A stretch of 64,000 nt of DNA from Psococerastis gibbosa. Taxonomy: Eukaryota; Arthropoda; Insecta; Psocodea; Psocidae. This document shows, one piece after another, positions 10,601-19,491 of the stretch. The stretch spans positions 18,042,001 through 18,106,000 of the forward strand of contig OZ020485.1 in assembly GCA_963971405.1 (NCBI GenBank), in the 5' to 3' direction. The notes beneath the pieces are model-generated. The model made no database searches. It saw only the letters and a list, made by a program, of their open reading frames with translations, and was not told the origin of the DNA. A program made the position numbers and the translations under genes. The stretch's first letter is position 1; every line of letters starts with the position of its first letter.

Positions 10601-11812
10601 AGCACTGAGCCTAGTGGTGCTCATGAGCTGGCTAGACCTTGCCTGATTCCTAGTTCAAGTGAGACAGCTGGGCCATTGTCTTATGACAATGAGACAGGTG
10701 GGCCTAGTCTTGCGCCTAGCGATGCAAATACGGCTAGAAAAAAGAAGAAAAAGAAAGGAAAAGCTGCCAATGAGGCTCATGAGCCTAGTAATGCAAATGA
10801 GGCATGTGGACCTAGCACTGGGCCTAGTGATGCTCATGAGCTGGCTAGACCCTGCCTTATTCCTTGTTCAACTGAGACAGCTAGGCCATTGCCTAATGAA
10901 AATCAGACAGGTGGGCCTAGCCTTGCGCCTAGCGATGCTAATACGGCTAGAAAAAAGAAGAAGAAAGGGAAAGCTGCCATTGAGGTTCATGTGCCTAGTA
11001 ATGCAATTGAGGCTTGTGGGCATAGCACTGGGCCTAGTGATGCTCATGAGCCAGTTAGACCTCGCATTAGCCTTTATTCTGGCGAGGCAAGGCCTAGTTA
11101 TGCAGATGAGGCTGTTAGGCGTATTACTAGCCATTTATTGTCTAGCAGTGCCAATGAGGCAGTTAGGCCCAGCACCATTTCTAGTGATGTACTTGAGGGG
11201 GTTGGTGTTAGGCCAATTGATGCAAGTAGGGCAACTGGGGCTAGTTACGCAAATGAAGCAGCTGTGCCTTGTTATGCCAATGAGGCGGTTAGGCCTAGCT
11301 CTAAGACAAGTAATGACCATTTGGCAGCTAGAAATTGGCGTACGTCCCGTAACAACGTTTCTGGTGATGTGCTTCAGGCGGTTAGTATTAGGCCATTTGA
11401 TGCAAGTAGGGAACCTGGGCCTAGTTACGCAAATGAAGCAGCTAGGTCTTGTTATACCAAAAATGCGGTTAGACCTAGCTCTAAGACAAGTGATGAGCAT
11501 TTGGCAGCTAGAACTTGGCGTACGTCCCGTTCTGCAAATGAGGCAGCTAGACTTATCCTGATTTTTAATTCTTATGGGGCTGCTATTTCCAACCCTAGAC
11601 CTAATTATGCGCATTTGGCAGCTAGAAATTGGCGTGCGTCTCGTTATGTAAATGAGGCAGCTAGTCTTAGCCTGACTCCTTATAATGCAAATGAGGCTGC
11701 TATTGCTAACCCTAACCTTAGTTATGCGGCGGGGTCTAGCCCTAGTTATGTCAATGAGGCAGCCAGGCCTAGTCGTCCTAGTGATGCAAATGAATCGGGT
11801 AGGCCCAACTGA
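7664..11812 (+). CDS. FAM120-like XPG-fold protein with a long tandem-repeat tail
   Basis: This is an intact single-exon frame of 1382 residues. Residues 1 to about 595 are a FAM120-family body: an N-terminal PIN/XPG domain (MAFRGFEACI, LLIHGNSCSD, VFLFDGF), an XPG-I-like segment (KYILRVRGCEVLQ), and the C-terminal family domain (YPDDHPGLLKLWGD, LFTQTWF, HDACGSPFLNE, VFFDGKLFQ). FAM120 proteins are RNA-binding or coactivator-type scaffolds in vertebrates. The first catalytic Asp of XPG nucleases is His44 here, and the D-x-D of the second acidic cluster reads AQAAN, so nuclease activity is unlikely. From about residue 630, seven units of mostly 71 residues (213 bp) alternate proline/serine-rich text with lysine blocks (KKKKKKGK). 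A more degenerate ANEAAR-rich tail follows. A polyadenylation signal AATAAA lies near 11964. The ATG is the first in frame and aligns with the sister genes. Confidence 0.85.
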   Translation: MAFRGFEACINATCPDVKIDVNLRECADLYRSENEGKEPVLLIHGNSCSDGLYDAIKLPGASLGLYEEFKERWNKLIDVLQENSIRVVFLFDGFEYFLWLFRNFIKTRRLHADVIKLGTVNWIANEVAEKLLKSDMETTELLKYILRVRGCEVLQCVHTFVYEIRDFTARNGCFGVLAQAANLIAFDIDVNLFSVDHLNIETLDTKKYCRKQLARQLGIRETHLSLLAALCFDDFIPSDCLYKFHRSLFPEFNSNRDIRLWTIPPSTSMPPIAKVAEWIKENRERSDPLELSVQISALPGLAGFGPVADKILRVYSGSHKVFEPSGECTWSQILRIAMERYRHDGLHSLVFSVIKLLKTYHGFNYWHYICVTVPLSVDFLAPLRKKMYGILLQDSPYESCTVEECVKKLELNVPLKEKVECVYPDDHPGLLKLWGDSPDEVKMRMLCWAVSDNLHLEDLLTIPEEFRIGFLSLFYIAENAAYYPDEITRANLEAIIVVLIRLTRSSPAGFKSAPCKESPSNKEIYIAHLFTQTWFHVLAVHDACGSPFLNENKTVSNVFFDGKLFQMICKLMAKGVLSSAVLNLVENSYVRMTNLLWPSTTTSTRPTDANKTPEKKKKGKTAKEACEPSNANEACGPSTEPSGAHELARPCLIPSSSETARPLSNEIETGGPSLAPSDANTAKKKKKKKGKTANEAHEPSGAHELARPCLIPSSSDTARPLSNEIETGGPSLAPSDANTARKKKKKKGKAAIEVHVPSNAIEACGYSTGPSDAHEPVRPCLIPSSSETAGTFSYENETGGPSLAPSDANTAGKKKKKKGKTANEAHEPSNANVARGPSTEPSGAHELARPCLIPSSSETARPLSNEIETGGPSLAPSDANTARKKKKKKGKAAIEVHVPSNAIEACGYSTGPSDAHEPVRPCLIPSSSETAGTFSYENETGGPSLAPSDANTAGKKKKKKGKTANEAHEPSNANVARGPSTEPSGAHELARPCLIPSSSETAGPLSYDNETGGPSLAPSDANTARKKKKKKGKAANEAHEPSNANEACGPSTGPSDAHELARPCLIPCSTETARPLPNENQTGGPSLAPSDANTARKKKKKGKAAIEVHVPSNAIEACGHSTGPSDAHEPVRPRISLYSGEARPSYADEAVRRITSHLLSSSANEAVRPSTISSDVLEGVGVRPIDASRATGASYANEAAVPCYANEAVRPSSKTSNDHLAARNWRTSRNNVSGDVLQAVSIRPFDASREPGPSYANEAARSCYTKNAVRPSSKTSDEHLAARTWRTSRSANEAARLILIFNSYGAAISNPRPNYAHLAARNWRASRYVNEAASLSLTPYNANEAAIANPNLSYAAGSSPSYVNEAARPSRPSDANESGRPN
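9590..11045 (+). repeat. Coding minisatellite, 213-bp units in 426-bp pairs
   Basis: Unit starts (GAGCTGGCTAGACC or GAGCCAGTTAGACC) fall at about 9599, 9773, 9986, 10199, 10412, 10625 and 10838. The step is 213 bp except for the first, which is 174 bp. Types alternate: 9773-10198 and 10199-10624 are nearly identical pairs, so the array last grew by duplication of 426 bp. All units keep the reading frame. Antisense and +1 ORFs over the array are by-products of its periodicity. Confidence 0.9.
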
Positions 11813-11814
11813 AG

Positions 11815-12925
11815 GCCTTTTCGTTTTACCTACGTATTTGTCCAAAAGTTGAATTCATAAGAACAGTTTGTTCATTTGCTTTGCATCCGGAAGTTTTCAC
11901 CATGAACCTTTTTTAATAACTCTATTGGCCTGTATCTTTGAAATTTTTAATGCATATAGCAAATAAAATAAGATTTTAACATGTTTTAAATAAGTTTTAG
12001 CTAATTTTCTGTTAGTAGGAAAGGGCCCAGACCTTACCCCTTTTTTAACATCGATAATTGAAAACTTTTATTACTTTTAATACATACATACCTATTATAA
12101 GCTTTTTAATAATAGTTTCTTACTTATCTTAATTAATAATAATAATATGTGTCGCAATTGACTACATATTCAATGTTTTACAGTGTAAAAACCTTTTTTT
12201 AAGCAACTAATGCTCTCGTCTTCGCCAACGTGTATGTTTTTTATTAGACTTATTGATGAGAAGTGAAGATATCACTTCTATTCTATGCGTGTTAGAGTAC
12301 TAGAAGAAAGTGACACTATTGTATCTTGGATCATCTTGTATCAGGACTTCTTGTACTACATTCTATATCTATTTTCTTTGACATTTTAGGTTCGTGCTAT
12401 TCTTTACCGGGATACTTCTAAGGGGGGTGGTGGGGTAGGTCCTAAGTTATGCATGTTTTTAACTATTGCATAGTTATTGTATAATTTTGCACTGATATTC
12501 AATTAAATGTTTGCCTGCTTATGTCATTTTCTTTTCTGGTTTAGGCCCGGCACTTTCGGACGATTCGACACGCGCGAGTTTCCGTCTTTTTTCATTGTAG
12601 GAATTAGGCTTAGTGAATGGTTGAAAGAAAGAAAAAAAATGTTTTTATTTTCCATGTGGGCGAATGGTGCAAACCCAAAGAGTCTACTTAAGAAGATTTC
12701 TAAGAACTGGCGTGTCTAGGGGGAAAACCATGCACTTTACGCCAGCTTCAGAAATCATCCGCTGGCTGTATTCCTACAATGAAAAAAGATATCGGCAACT
12801 CGCGGGTATCTAATCGTCCATGTGTACATGAGCATTTTCTTCGGCAGTGGCAATGCCTTGTTGCTAGACACCTGCACTATGAAACAAAAGGTCGAGGTTC
12901 GAGCCACGACATAAAAGGAACAATT
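11815..12925. other. 3' flank of the repeat-tail gene, no further gene seen
   Basis: An AATAAAATAAG stretch near 11963 probably serves the upstream gene. The rest is AT-rich. A 70-residue ORF at 12507-12719 shows no recognisable motif. Confidence 0.4.
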
Positions 12926-12929
12926 TAGG

Positions 12930-13350
12930 GCCAAACCCTAATGGAGACCTTCACAAGTAAGGCTCCTGTTCATGTTAGCCAAAATCTCCCGAATAGAGCA
13001 GTGATCAAATAATAGTATCCTCTACCAAGTGTGCCACTTCGTCTGAGGTCACAATCTCTAAGGTTGGGTAGACGGGAGGTGTGAAACACACCCGGTGGGC
13101 AAATTAATAAACTAATTTAAACAGGCCTGCCTAAACTGCCATGAAAAAATAATTATTATTATTAAAAATTAACTCCCACGAGCTCAAATGAAAACAACAA
13201 AACTATTCCATCAGACATTTTCTGGCCATGCTTCGGAGGGCATGTAAAGCAGGCGGTCCCGGGCCTTCCTAGTTGAGTGTAAGAGGGGGCTTTATAGCCC
13301 TAACTCCGCTAGGTTGGCTTAGTAATAGAACAAAAAAGTCCATATTTATT
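12930..13350 (+). mobile_element. LINE 3'-tail remnant
   Basis: CGGAGGGCATGTAAAGCAGG and GGCCTTCCTAGTTGAGTGTA, ending with CTCCGCTAGGTTGGCTTAG and an A-rich end, match the tail of the LINE at 5.4-6.4 kb and the copies at 35.75 and 58.5 kb. Confidence 0.5.
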
Positions 13351-13459
13351 TATTGTCATTGTGTTCAAAATGTTACTAAGGAGACGATCTTATATATTCC
13401 GTCAGATGATTCTGTACCCCATTGAAGCGTTCTTTGCTGTAGTTTACCTACCTCTAAAA

Positions 13460-13492
13460 GCGCGCCAAATTTTAAATACTAGCGCATGCGTC
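13460..13492 (+). promoter_or_regulatory. E2F-like plus NRF1-like composite site of the copy at 13.8 kb
   Basis: GCGCCAAA (13462-13469) and GCGCATGCG (13482-13490) are 12 bp apart and about 280 bp upstream of the ATG. They are followed by the shared ATACTATCCTGTTGTTACGTG. Confidence 0.55.
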
Positions 13493-13765
13493 TGATACTA
13501 TCCTGTTGTTACGTGCTCGATTCTGCATTGACTTTTTTTTTAAACAAAGTCTAGTTGATTGATAAGTAATCCTACAAACGGTTTTATTCCCATGACATGG
13601 TGTATGAAAGCCTTTAAACGTTTTGAAATGTTGCTTGCTCCTATTTTTAGTGTTCATAGTCTACCGATCGCATTTTTTAAGATGAAGGTATCTGCACCAC
13701 AGTAGGCAGAACCAGACTTATCTGTAAACATCACGAATCATATCTAAAATACAGCATAAGAAATA

Positions 13766-15110
13766 ATGGAGTTCCCCGGACTTGAGGCATACATTGAAAC
13801 AGCATGTCCAGAGGTACTGCTCGATGTTAATTTACGTGTAAGTGCTGCTTTGTACAGGGCTGAGAATGGAGTCAAAGCACCTATTCTCTTCATTCATGGC
13901 AACTCTTGTTCGGATTGGGTATACGACTCGATTAAGTTGCCTGGTGCTAGTTTAGGACTTTACGAGGAATTTAAAGAACGCTGGAACAAACTCATTGATG
14001 TCTTCGAGGGAAATTCAATTCGCGCTGTATTCGTATTTGACGGTTTTGAGTCTTTTCTGTGGCTAAGGAGAAACCATCTCAAAATATTGAACTTGAACGA
14101 GGAACTAAGAAATCTTGAAGCAGAAAATTGGATTCCAAAGAAATATGAGGCCAAATTCCTGAAATCTGATTTGGAAATGACAGAATTTTTGAAATACATT
14201 TTACGTGTAAGAGGTTGTGAGATTATTCAAAGTGTTCATACATTCGCCCATGAAATTAGTGCTTTTACGATAAATAATGGATGTTTTGGCCTTCTAGCCC
14301 AAGCTACTAATTTGATTGCCTTTGATATTGACGAGAATTTGTTTTCTATTAAGCATTTAAACATGGCCTCATTGGATACAAAGAAATACTGTCGTAGAAC
14401 GCTTGCTAGGCACTTGGACATTAATGAATCGTATTTCCCACTGCTGGCGACACTCTGCGGCAATGGTTTTATAGCATCTGATAGTCTTTACCAGTTTCAT
14501 TTGTCTCTTTTTCGGGTGTATAACACTAATTGTGATTTTTCTTTGTGGAAGATGCTACCCTCGACTACAATGCCACCTATAGCCGAAGTGGCGGAATGGA
14601 TCAGGGAAAATTATGAAAGATTGGATCGATCAAAATTATTTGATACAATTTCCGCACTTCCGGGACTTCAGGATTTCGGCCGAATTATAGAACGTATTCT
14701 AAGATATTATTCGATGCCAGAAGAAATTGTTGAACACAGAACGCGGGCGTGGAGTCAAATACTTGTTATGGCCAGAGATAGGTATCGATTTAAAGGTTTT
14801 CACAACTCAGTTTTTAGAGTTATGGCTTCGATGAAAATATTCCACGGATTAAATTATCGGGACTATTCGTGTGCGAATGTGCCATTGTCTGTCGACTTCC
14901 TGGCACCTCTCCGTAAAAAAAATGTATGGCAGTCTTCTAAAGGACTGTCATTATGAATGGTGTGCAGTGGAAGAACGGATAAAAAAAACTTGAACCATTC
15001 GAAATTCTTATGGAACAAGTTGAATTCGAATGTCCCGATGATCATCCAGGGCTGATGAAGTTATGGGGCGGCAGTACAGACGATGAAAAATTGAAAATGT
15101 TTTTTAAAAA
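13766..15110 (+). pseudogene. FAM120-like pseudogene, MEFPGLEAYI type, truncated
   Basis: An open frame of 396 residues from MEFPGLEAYIETACP covers the PIN/XPG part, with LFIHGNSCSDW (His in place of the first catalytic Asp), VFVFDGF, KYILRVRGCEIIQ and AQATN. It continues to FLAPLRKK. There an A-run at 14917-14924 is longer than in sister genes and shifts the frame into an early stop. The +1 frame goes on with CPDDHPGLMKLWGG up to about 15105, where homology ends abruptly. The next copy follows directly, so a tandem-duplication breakpoint lies here. The promoter and leader are intact, so a C-terminally truncated protein could still be made. Confidence 0.8.
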
Positions 15111-15238
15111 AGATTGCTAACACTTGTTGACCGTTTATAGCGTTTATTGCCTGGTTTGAAGCTGAAAGTGTCCCATTACCCACAATCAGGTTTGTTTTAG
15201 ACATTTTCATTGTATTTACAATTCATCTTCAAGGAATC

Positions 15239-15967
15239 ATGGAGTGCCGCGGACTTGAGGCATATATTGAAACGAAATGTCCAGAAGTACTTCTTGATGT
15301 TAATTTACATGAATGTGCTGATTTGTATAGAGAACAGAATAAAGGCAAAGAGCCAATTCTTTTAGTTCATGGCAACTCGTGCTCCGATTGGCTATACGAC
15401 GCGATTGAAACCCCTGGCGCCAGTTTAGGACTTTATGAAGAATTTAAAGAGCGCTCCAAGAAACTTATCGATGTCTTACAGGAAAATTCAATTCGAGCGA
15501 TATTCTTATTTGACGGTTTTTTCGCAACTAGTGATCTTTCTCTATGGCTACACAAAAACTTTCGAATAATGCAAAACATCCAAGAATGGAGGAAAGATCG
15601 GTTCGAAAATGGAATTAATCGCGAAGTCATGGTAAAATATTTGAAATCAGATTTGGAAACAACTGAATTTTTTAAGTACATTTTACGAATAAGAGGCTGT
15701 GAGGTTATGCAATGTGTCCATTTTTTAGTTTATGAAATCAGGAATATTGCTGCAAAGAATGCTTGTTATGGTTTACTAACGAAAGCTAGTAATTTTGTTG
15801 GTTTTCAAATTGACGTGACGTTGTTTTCTATGAAACATTTAAACCTCGAGACCTTGGACACAGAGAAATACTGCCGTAGGACGTTTGCTAGTCAAAGTTT
15901 GGGTATTAAAGATTGGCATTTTCCCCTGCTGGTGACACTCTGCGGCAACGGTTTTATATCATCTGAT
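15239..15967 (+). pseudogene. FAM120-like fragment, N-terminal half, cut by a foldback element
   Basis: MECRGLEAYIETKCPEVLLD opens a frame with LLVHGNSCSDW, IFLFDGF, KYILRIRGCEVMQ and TLCGNGFISSD. That frame runs to about residue 243, where the foldback element at 15968-16170 begins and closes it after a few foreign residues (stop at 16001-16003). No family sequence is visible beyond the element, so the C-terminal half is lost. It begins only about 130 bp after the previous truncated copy and has no E2F/NRF1 module of its own. The leader segment before its ATG resembles the 3' part of the other leaders. Confidence 0.8.
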
Positions 15968-16170
15968 AGACTGTTATGTAGATACTTAACTTATCTATTA
16001 TAAATTAAGTTATAATATGGTAGCAGACATCATTAATAAGTCTCTACCATATTATAACTTAATTTATAATAGATAAGTTAAGTATCTACATAATAGTCTC
16101 CTTAAAACAAAACAAATGTCAATGACAAAATCAAATATGAAGTAAATTCGCGGGTGGAACAGCCGCTTTA
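15968..16170. mobile_element. Foldback element with the GTAGCAGACAT core (left arm shortened)
   Basis: The arms read GACTGTTATGTAGATACTTA and its complement around a loop containing GTAGCAGACATCATTAATAA. The right arm extends to an outer end GGGTGGAACAGCCGCTTTAG, which has no partner on the left. The element is the inner part of the one at 44767-45038. Confidence 0.75.
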
Positions 16171-16295
16171 GTAGAGATCGATATTTCCCATGAATTTTGA
16201 TAAGCCTAAGATTTTTCTCCGGCGGGTGTCTCATTGCATCGTTTCGTTTTTGTTCTAGAAACCTATACAAGTCTCAGAAGTTGCTATCAATCGAC

Positions 16296-16541
16296 ATGGA
16301 CGCCTCGTTTCCGCTATGGCAGATCCCAGTACTACGTCCGGACGAGCCGTGGGAGCAGACATACCTGGATACCGACACGATCATACCCTACCACCAAGCA
16401 CTCCTCCTCGTCGTTCTGCTCTGCATTGTCGTGGCAATAGCTTGCCGGCTGTTTCGTAGAGGTCGACCGCGTCGTCGGAAAACCAAAAAGAGAGTCGCTA
16501 CAAATGTTGCGACCGGGGCCCCACGCGTAGGTGTGGTCTAG
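16296..16541 (+). CDS. Candidate small single-pass membrane protein, family not recognised
   Basis: The frame from ATG 16296 gives 81 residues: an acidic N-terminal part (RPDEPWEQTYLDTDT), one hydrophobic segment of about 20 residues (roughly 34-53, QALLLVVLLCIVVAIAC) and a strongly basic tail (RLFRRGRPRRRKTKKR). This is a typical single-span layout with the basic tail on the cytosolic side. The start has a good context (ATCGACATGG). Third codon positions and local composition are clearly richer in G+C than the surrounding DNA. The ORF lies next to the foldback that cut the FAM120-like copy. I recognise no family. It may be a fast-evolving host gene or sequence of foreign or mobile origin. 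Confidence 0.35.
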   Translation: MDASFPLWQIPVLRPDEPWEQTYLDTDTIIPYHQALLLVVLLCIVVAIACRLFRRGRPRRRKTKKRVATNVATGAPRVGVV

Positions 16542-17213
16542 ACCAAACTCATTTTTTTTTAGCTTTCCTATCTGTGCAGGTCTCGTGTAGTTACTGAGAA
16601 GTAGGCCCGGTGCACATAGGCAGACGGATAGCACCGAAAACCGTGCACCAGCAGAAGTTCAATCGAGAAAAATCTAGACTCTCTGTTATGCACTAACCTA
16701 CTCTGGAGTTTTATATGGGTCCCACCAAAAATGTTTTTATATTTCTGATACCTCCTGCCTCGTTTCCTTTGACCAGTTAGTGGGCTTAAAAGACATGGCA
16801 TGTGGCACCAGACTTTCAGACAGCGAGTGTCCCGTGTCTCCTATATAGAACTCTAATTTGCTCCAATGTCGGACCTCTCAGTAGGTACTGTTGTTGTACG
16901 CCGGGCTGTCGTTTAGAAATCCGCTGTCCCCTTTAGCCATTTCGAGACAACGTCCCATCAAGTTATGTTAAGTAGGCCTACATTTGTCTGATTGGTCGTT
17001 TCAGTTAGAAAAAAAATGTAAATGTCGGGGCGCATCTCCATACATATTTTATAGCAAGAGGGCATCTATCAGTTTCCTATTTGATCTAACACTCTGATTG
17101 GTGAGACTTGGTTGAAAAATAGCTATAAGTTAAGTATAGGGATGGGCCCAGCCAATCAGAGGACATTTTACTTAATGGTTTGGAGGACCGCCCTGTTCCC
17201 TGTTGTAGTTCTT

Positions 17214-17356
17214 TAAGCGCCAATTACACCGACGTATAGTTATAGTAATGGTGATATTGACGTGGTAGCAGACATTGAAGACAGTCCAAAAATGTCTGCT
17301 ACCACGTCAATATCACCATTACTATCACTATTGACGTTGGTGTAATTGGCGCCTTA
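17214..17356. mobile_element. Foldback element with the GTGGTAGCAGACAT core
   Basis: The left end TAAGCGCCAATTACACCGAC pairs with GGTGTAATTGGCGCCTTA at the right. The arms continue through GGTGATATTGACGTGGTAGC. The centre is GCAGACATTGAAGACAG followed by AAAATGTCTGCTACC. Confidence 0.8.
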
Positions 17357-17359
17357 CGA

Positions 17360-18790
17360 AAGTTCCTCATTAGAAATCTATGGATGCATGCAAACGTACG
17401 ATCGGCTCGGTAAAATGTACTGTTACCTACTATAATAATTCCTCTATAGATAGGAAAACACAAAATCACAAATTTCCTACTAGTTTTAGCTGTTTACTAG
17501 TCTGGATTCGAATTCAGATGCAGTAATTCACTGGCTTGTTTTAAAGTCAATTATTTTCACTGTGTGACAAACCTTATCGAGAATAGTTGGGTTCCGTTAT
17601 AGGGAACCATTTAAGACCGTAGGCGTTAAGGAAAACCAAATGGGGAAATTTTGAGATAAACATTTGTGTAGTTGACTGGTTAAGCTGATTTTAATATCCT
17701 GTTCGACCCGCAAATGTATATTACACAGAACAATAATATTCAATAACTGATCGAAAAGTAAGGGATGTTCACATGCATGTGGCGAAGTCAGAGAATATGT
17801 AAATAAATAAATAAACGAACTTTCAATTTTAATTTCGATTTATTTTCCACCTGACGTTACCACAGTATCTTTATAAGTTTAAAATTCCGACTCAATCAAT
17901 GGGTTAAAAATAATTCAAATTTATATTTTCCCTTTAGTTGTCTTTACCGTATCGTCCCCACTTTTTTCCATAACATTTAACTGCCTTGATCCCTGAAATG
18001 TTTTAATTTATTGTGACACAATGGCCAAAGACCACACTTTCGTCGTTCCTTTATAATTTCCGTCACATGACTTATGGTGGCCCTCTATATTAAATATTAA
18101 ACGGCTTATTTTTGTAAATCAACACTACCTAATATGTTGTTGCCTCTTTAGAGGTAATATATTTGTTTTTGTCTGAAAAATCGAATTTCAAGAGAAATAT
18201 CGATCACAGAGCTATAATTGACGGCTCAGTATGTAGAACAAGTGTTCCTCTACATTTTGATGCACCGTATGATGACCGTTTCGATGTATGTATTTGTTTT
18301 AGTACGTGCAGTAGATATTGAAGAATTTTTTTTTTGGCAATATTGGAAGAACGGAAATATTTATTTATTGACCATTAAGCTGCTGGCTATGATTTTTATG
18401 GTGGGCTTCTCTAGCTATAATTTTTTTTAATTATAAGTAACTATAGTTTTTATGTTAAGTACAGCTTTCTGGTGCTCGGGATATTCCTGCAATACATACT
18501 TTTCATTGTGTACCTGTACCTAGAAGTGTAGGCAGTGGTTGCTTATGCTGAACACAGATTGTGGCGATTCAAGTTGTTTAGCTGCATTACATTTCTACGC
18601 AATATTAGGTACAAAGTAGTATATTGTTTTGCTAATATTTTATTATCTAAACTGACCATGCAATTTTATTTATTTTACGTGATGGACTATCGGTATTGTC
18701 TGTAAATAACTACATTCATTGTATGAGATTAATTGTAAATGTAGCCGATAGTTATGTCTGGAGGGATTAGGCGCTACATAACAGGGCACG
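17360..18790. other. AT-rich, no gene seen
   Basis: No coding or RNA feature is supported. Short ORFs (for example 18218-18430) have no recognisable motif. Confidence 0.4.
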
Positions 18791-18797
18791 AAAGAGC

Positions 18798-19062
18798 CCG
18801 TTTATAGCAGGCGGTTGCGGGAGGGGGTCTGGCGTAAAGTAATCATAAGAGAAGCTTGCAGTTTATTTGAACCTTGGAGACTGCTGCTCTGAAAAGGGAA
18901 GTCTTGTTCTTGCCAAGCCACTGGCTCAGGTTTTCCAACCTAAATGTTCTTCTGCCGGGAGCCCTCAGATCTTCCCTTGGATTATTACATGAAAGGCTGT
19001 GACAAGCTTATCTTATGTTTATTTTACGTCACATCCGCTCCCGCAACCGCCTGCTATAAACA
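18798..19062. repeat. Inverted-repeat element, arms about 58 bp
   Basis: TTTATAGCAGGCGGTTGCGG at 18801 is the complement of CCGCAACCGCCTGCTATAAA at 19041. Pairing extends inward to AAGCTT on both sides. The roughly 150-bp centre is unique. It lacks the GTAGCAGACAT core of the other foldbacks. Confidence 0.65.
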
Positions 19063-19491
19063 GATCCTAGAAAGAATAATGGAAAAGGGATTTTTGGTAA
19101 CAATATTTGGATGTAAATTTACGGTGAGAGCAACAAAGATTGAATTTTTCATCTGAGTTGACTTTTTGTGGCTTGGGAATGCGGAATTAATTTATTTCGT
19201 CAATTTGACTAGAACATTCCTTGTTTTTAAAATATTTTGAAATCTCTGCCTTAGGACGTATGAGTGGATTAGAGCAGCGCCAAAAGACAACTAGCTATCG
19301 GCTACAATTTCAAATTGAAAACCTTTGGTGGCTTCCTACAGCATTATTCACAAAACGCATTCTAATAACTGACTCTGAGACTTAAATATTTACTGTATAG
19401 AAACTGTACAGAATTGCCAAAGCTAGAAATACTGATGTATACTTGAAAAAATATACTGTAATAGTTACACCAATTTATAATGACTTATTTA

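Noticed and set aside
9590-11045. Regular repeats considered as a CRISPR-like array
   Set aside because: The repeats are head-to-tail coding units without unique spacers, in an animal genome.
7664-11812. Assignment to FEN1, XPG or Asteroid (ASTE1) proper
   Set aside because: The N-terminal fold is common to all, but the C-terminal blocks (DHPGLLxLWG, DACGSPFLN, FFDGKLF) match FAM120 proteins only.
9800-11845. Series of 60-66 residue ORFs on both strands, and longer ones of 300 (+) and 236 (-) residues
   Set aside because: They are alternative-frame readings of the periodic repeat in the 7664-11812 gene and have its 213-bp spacing.
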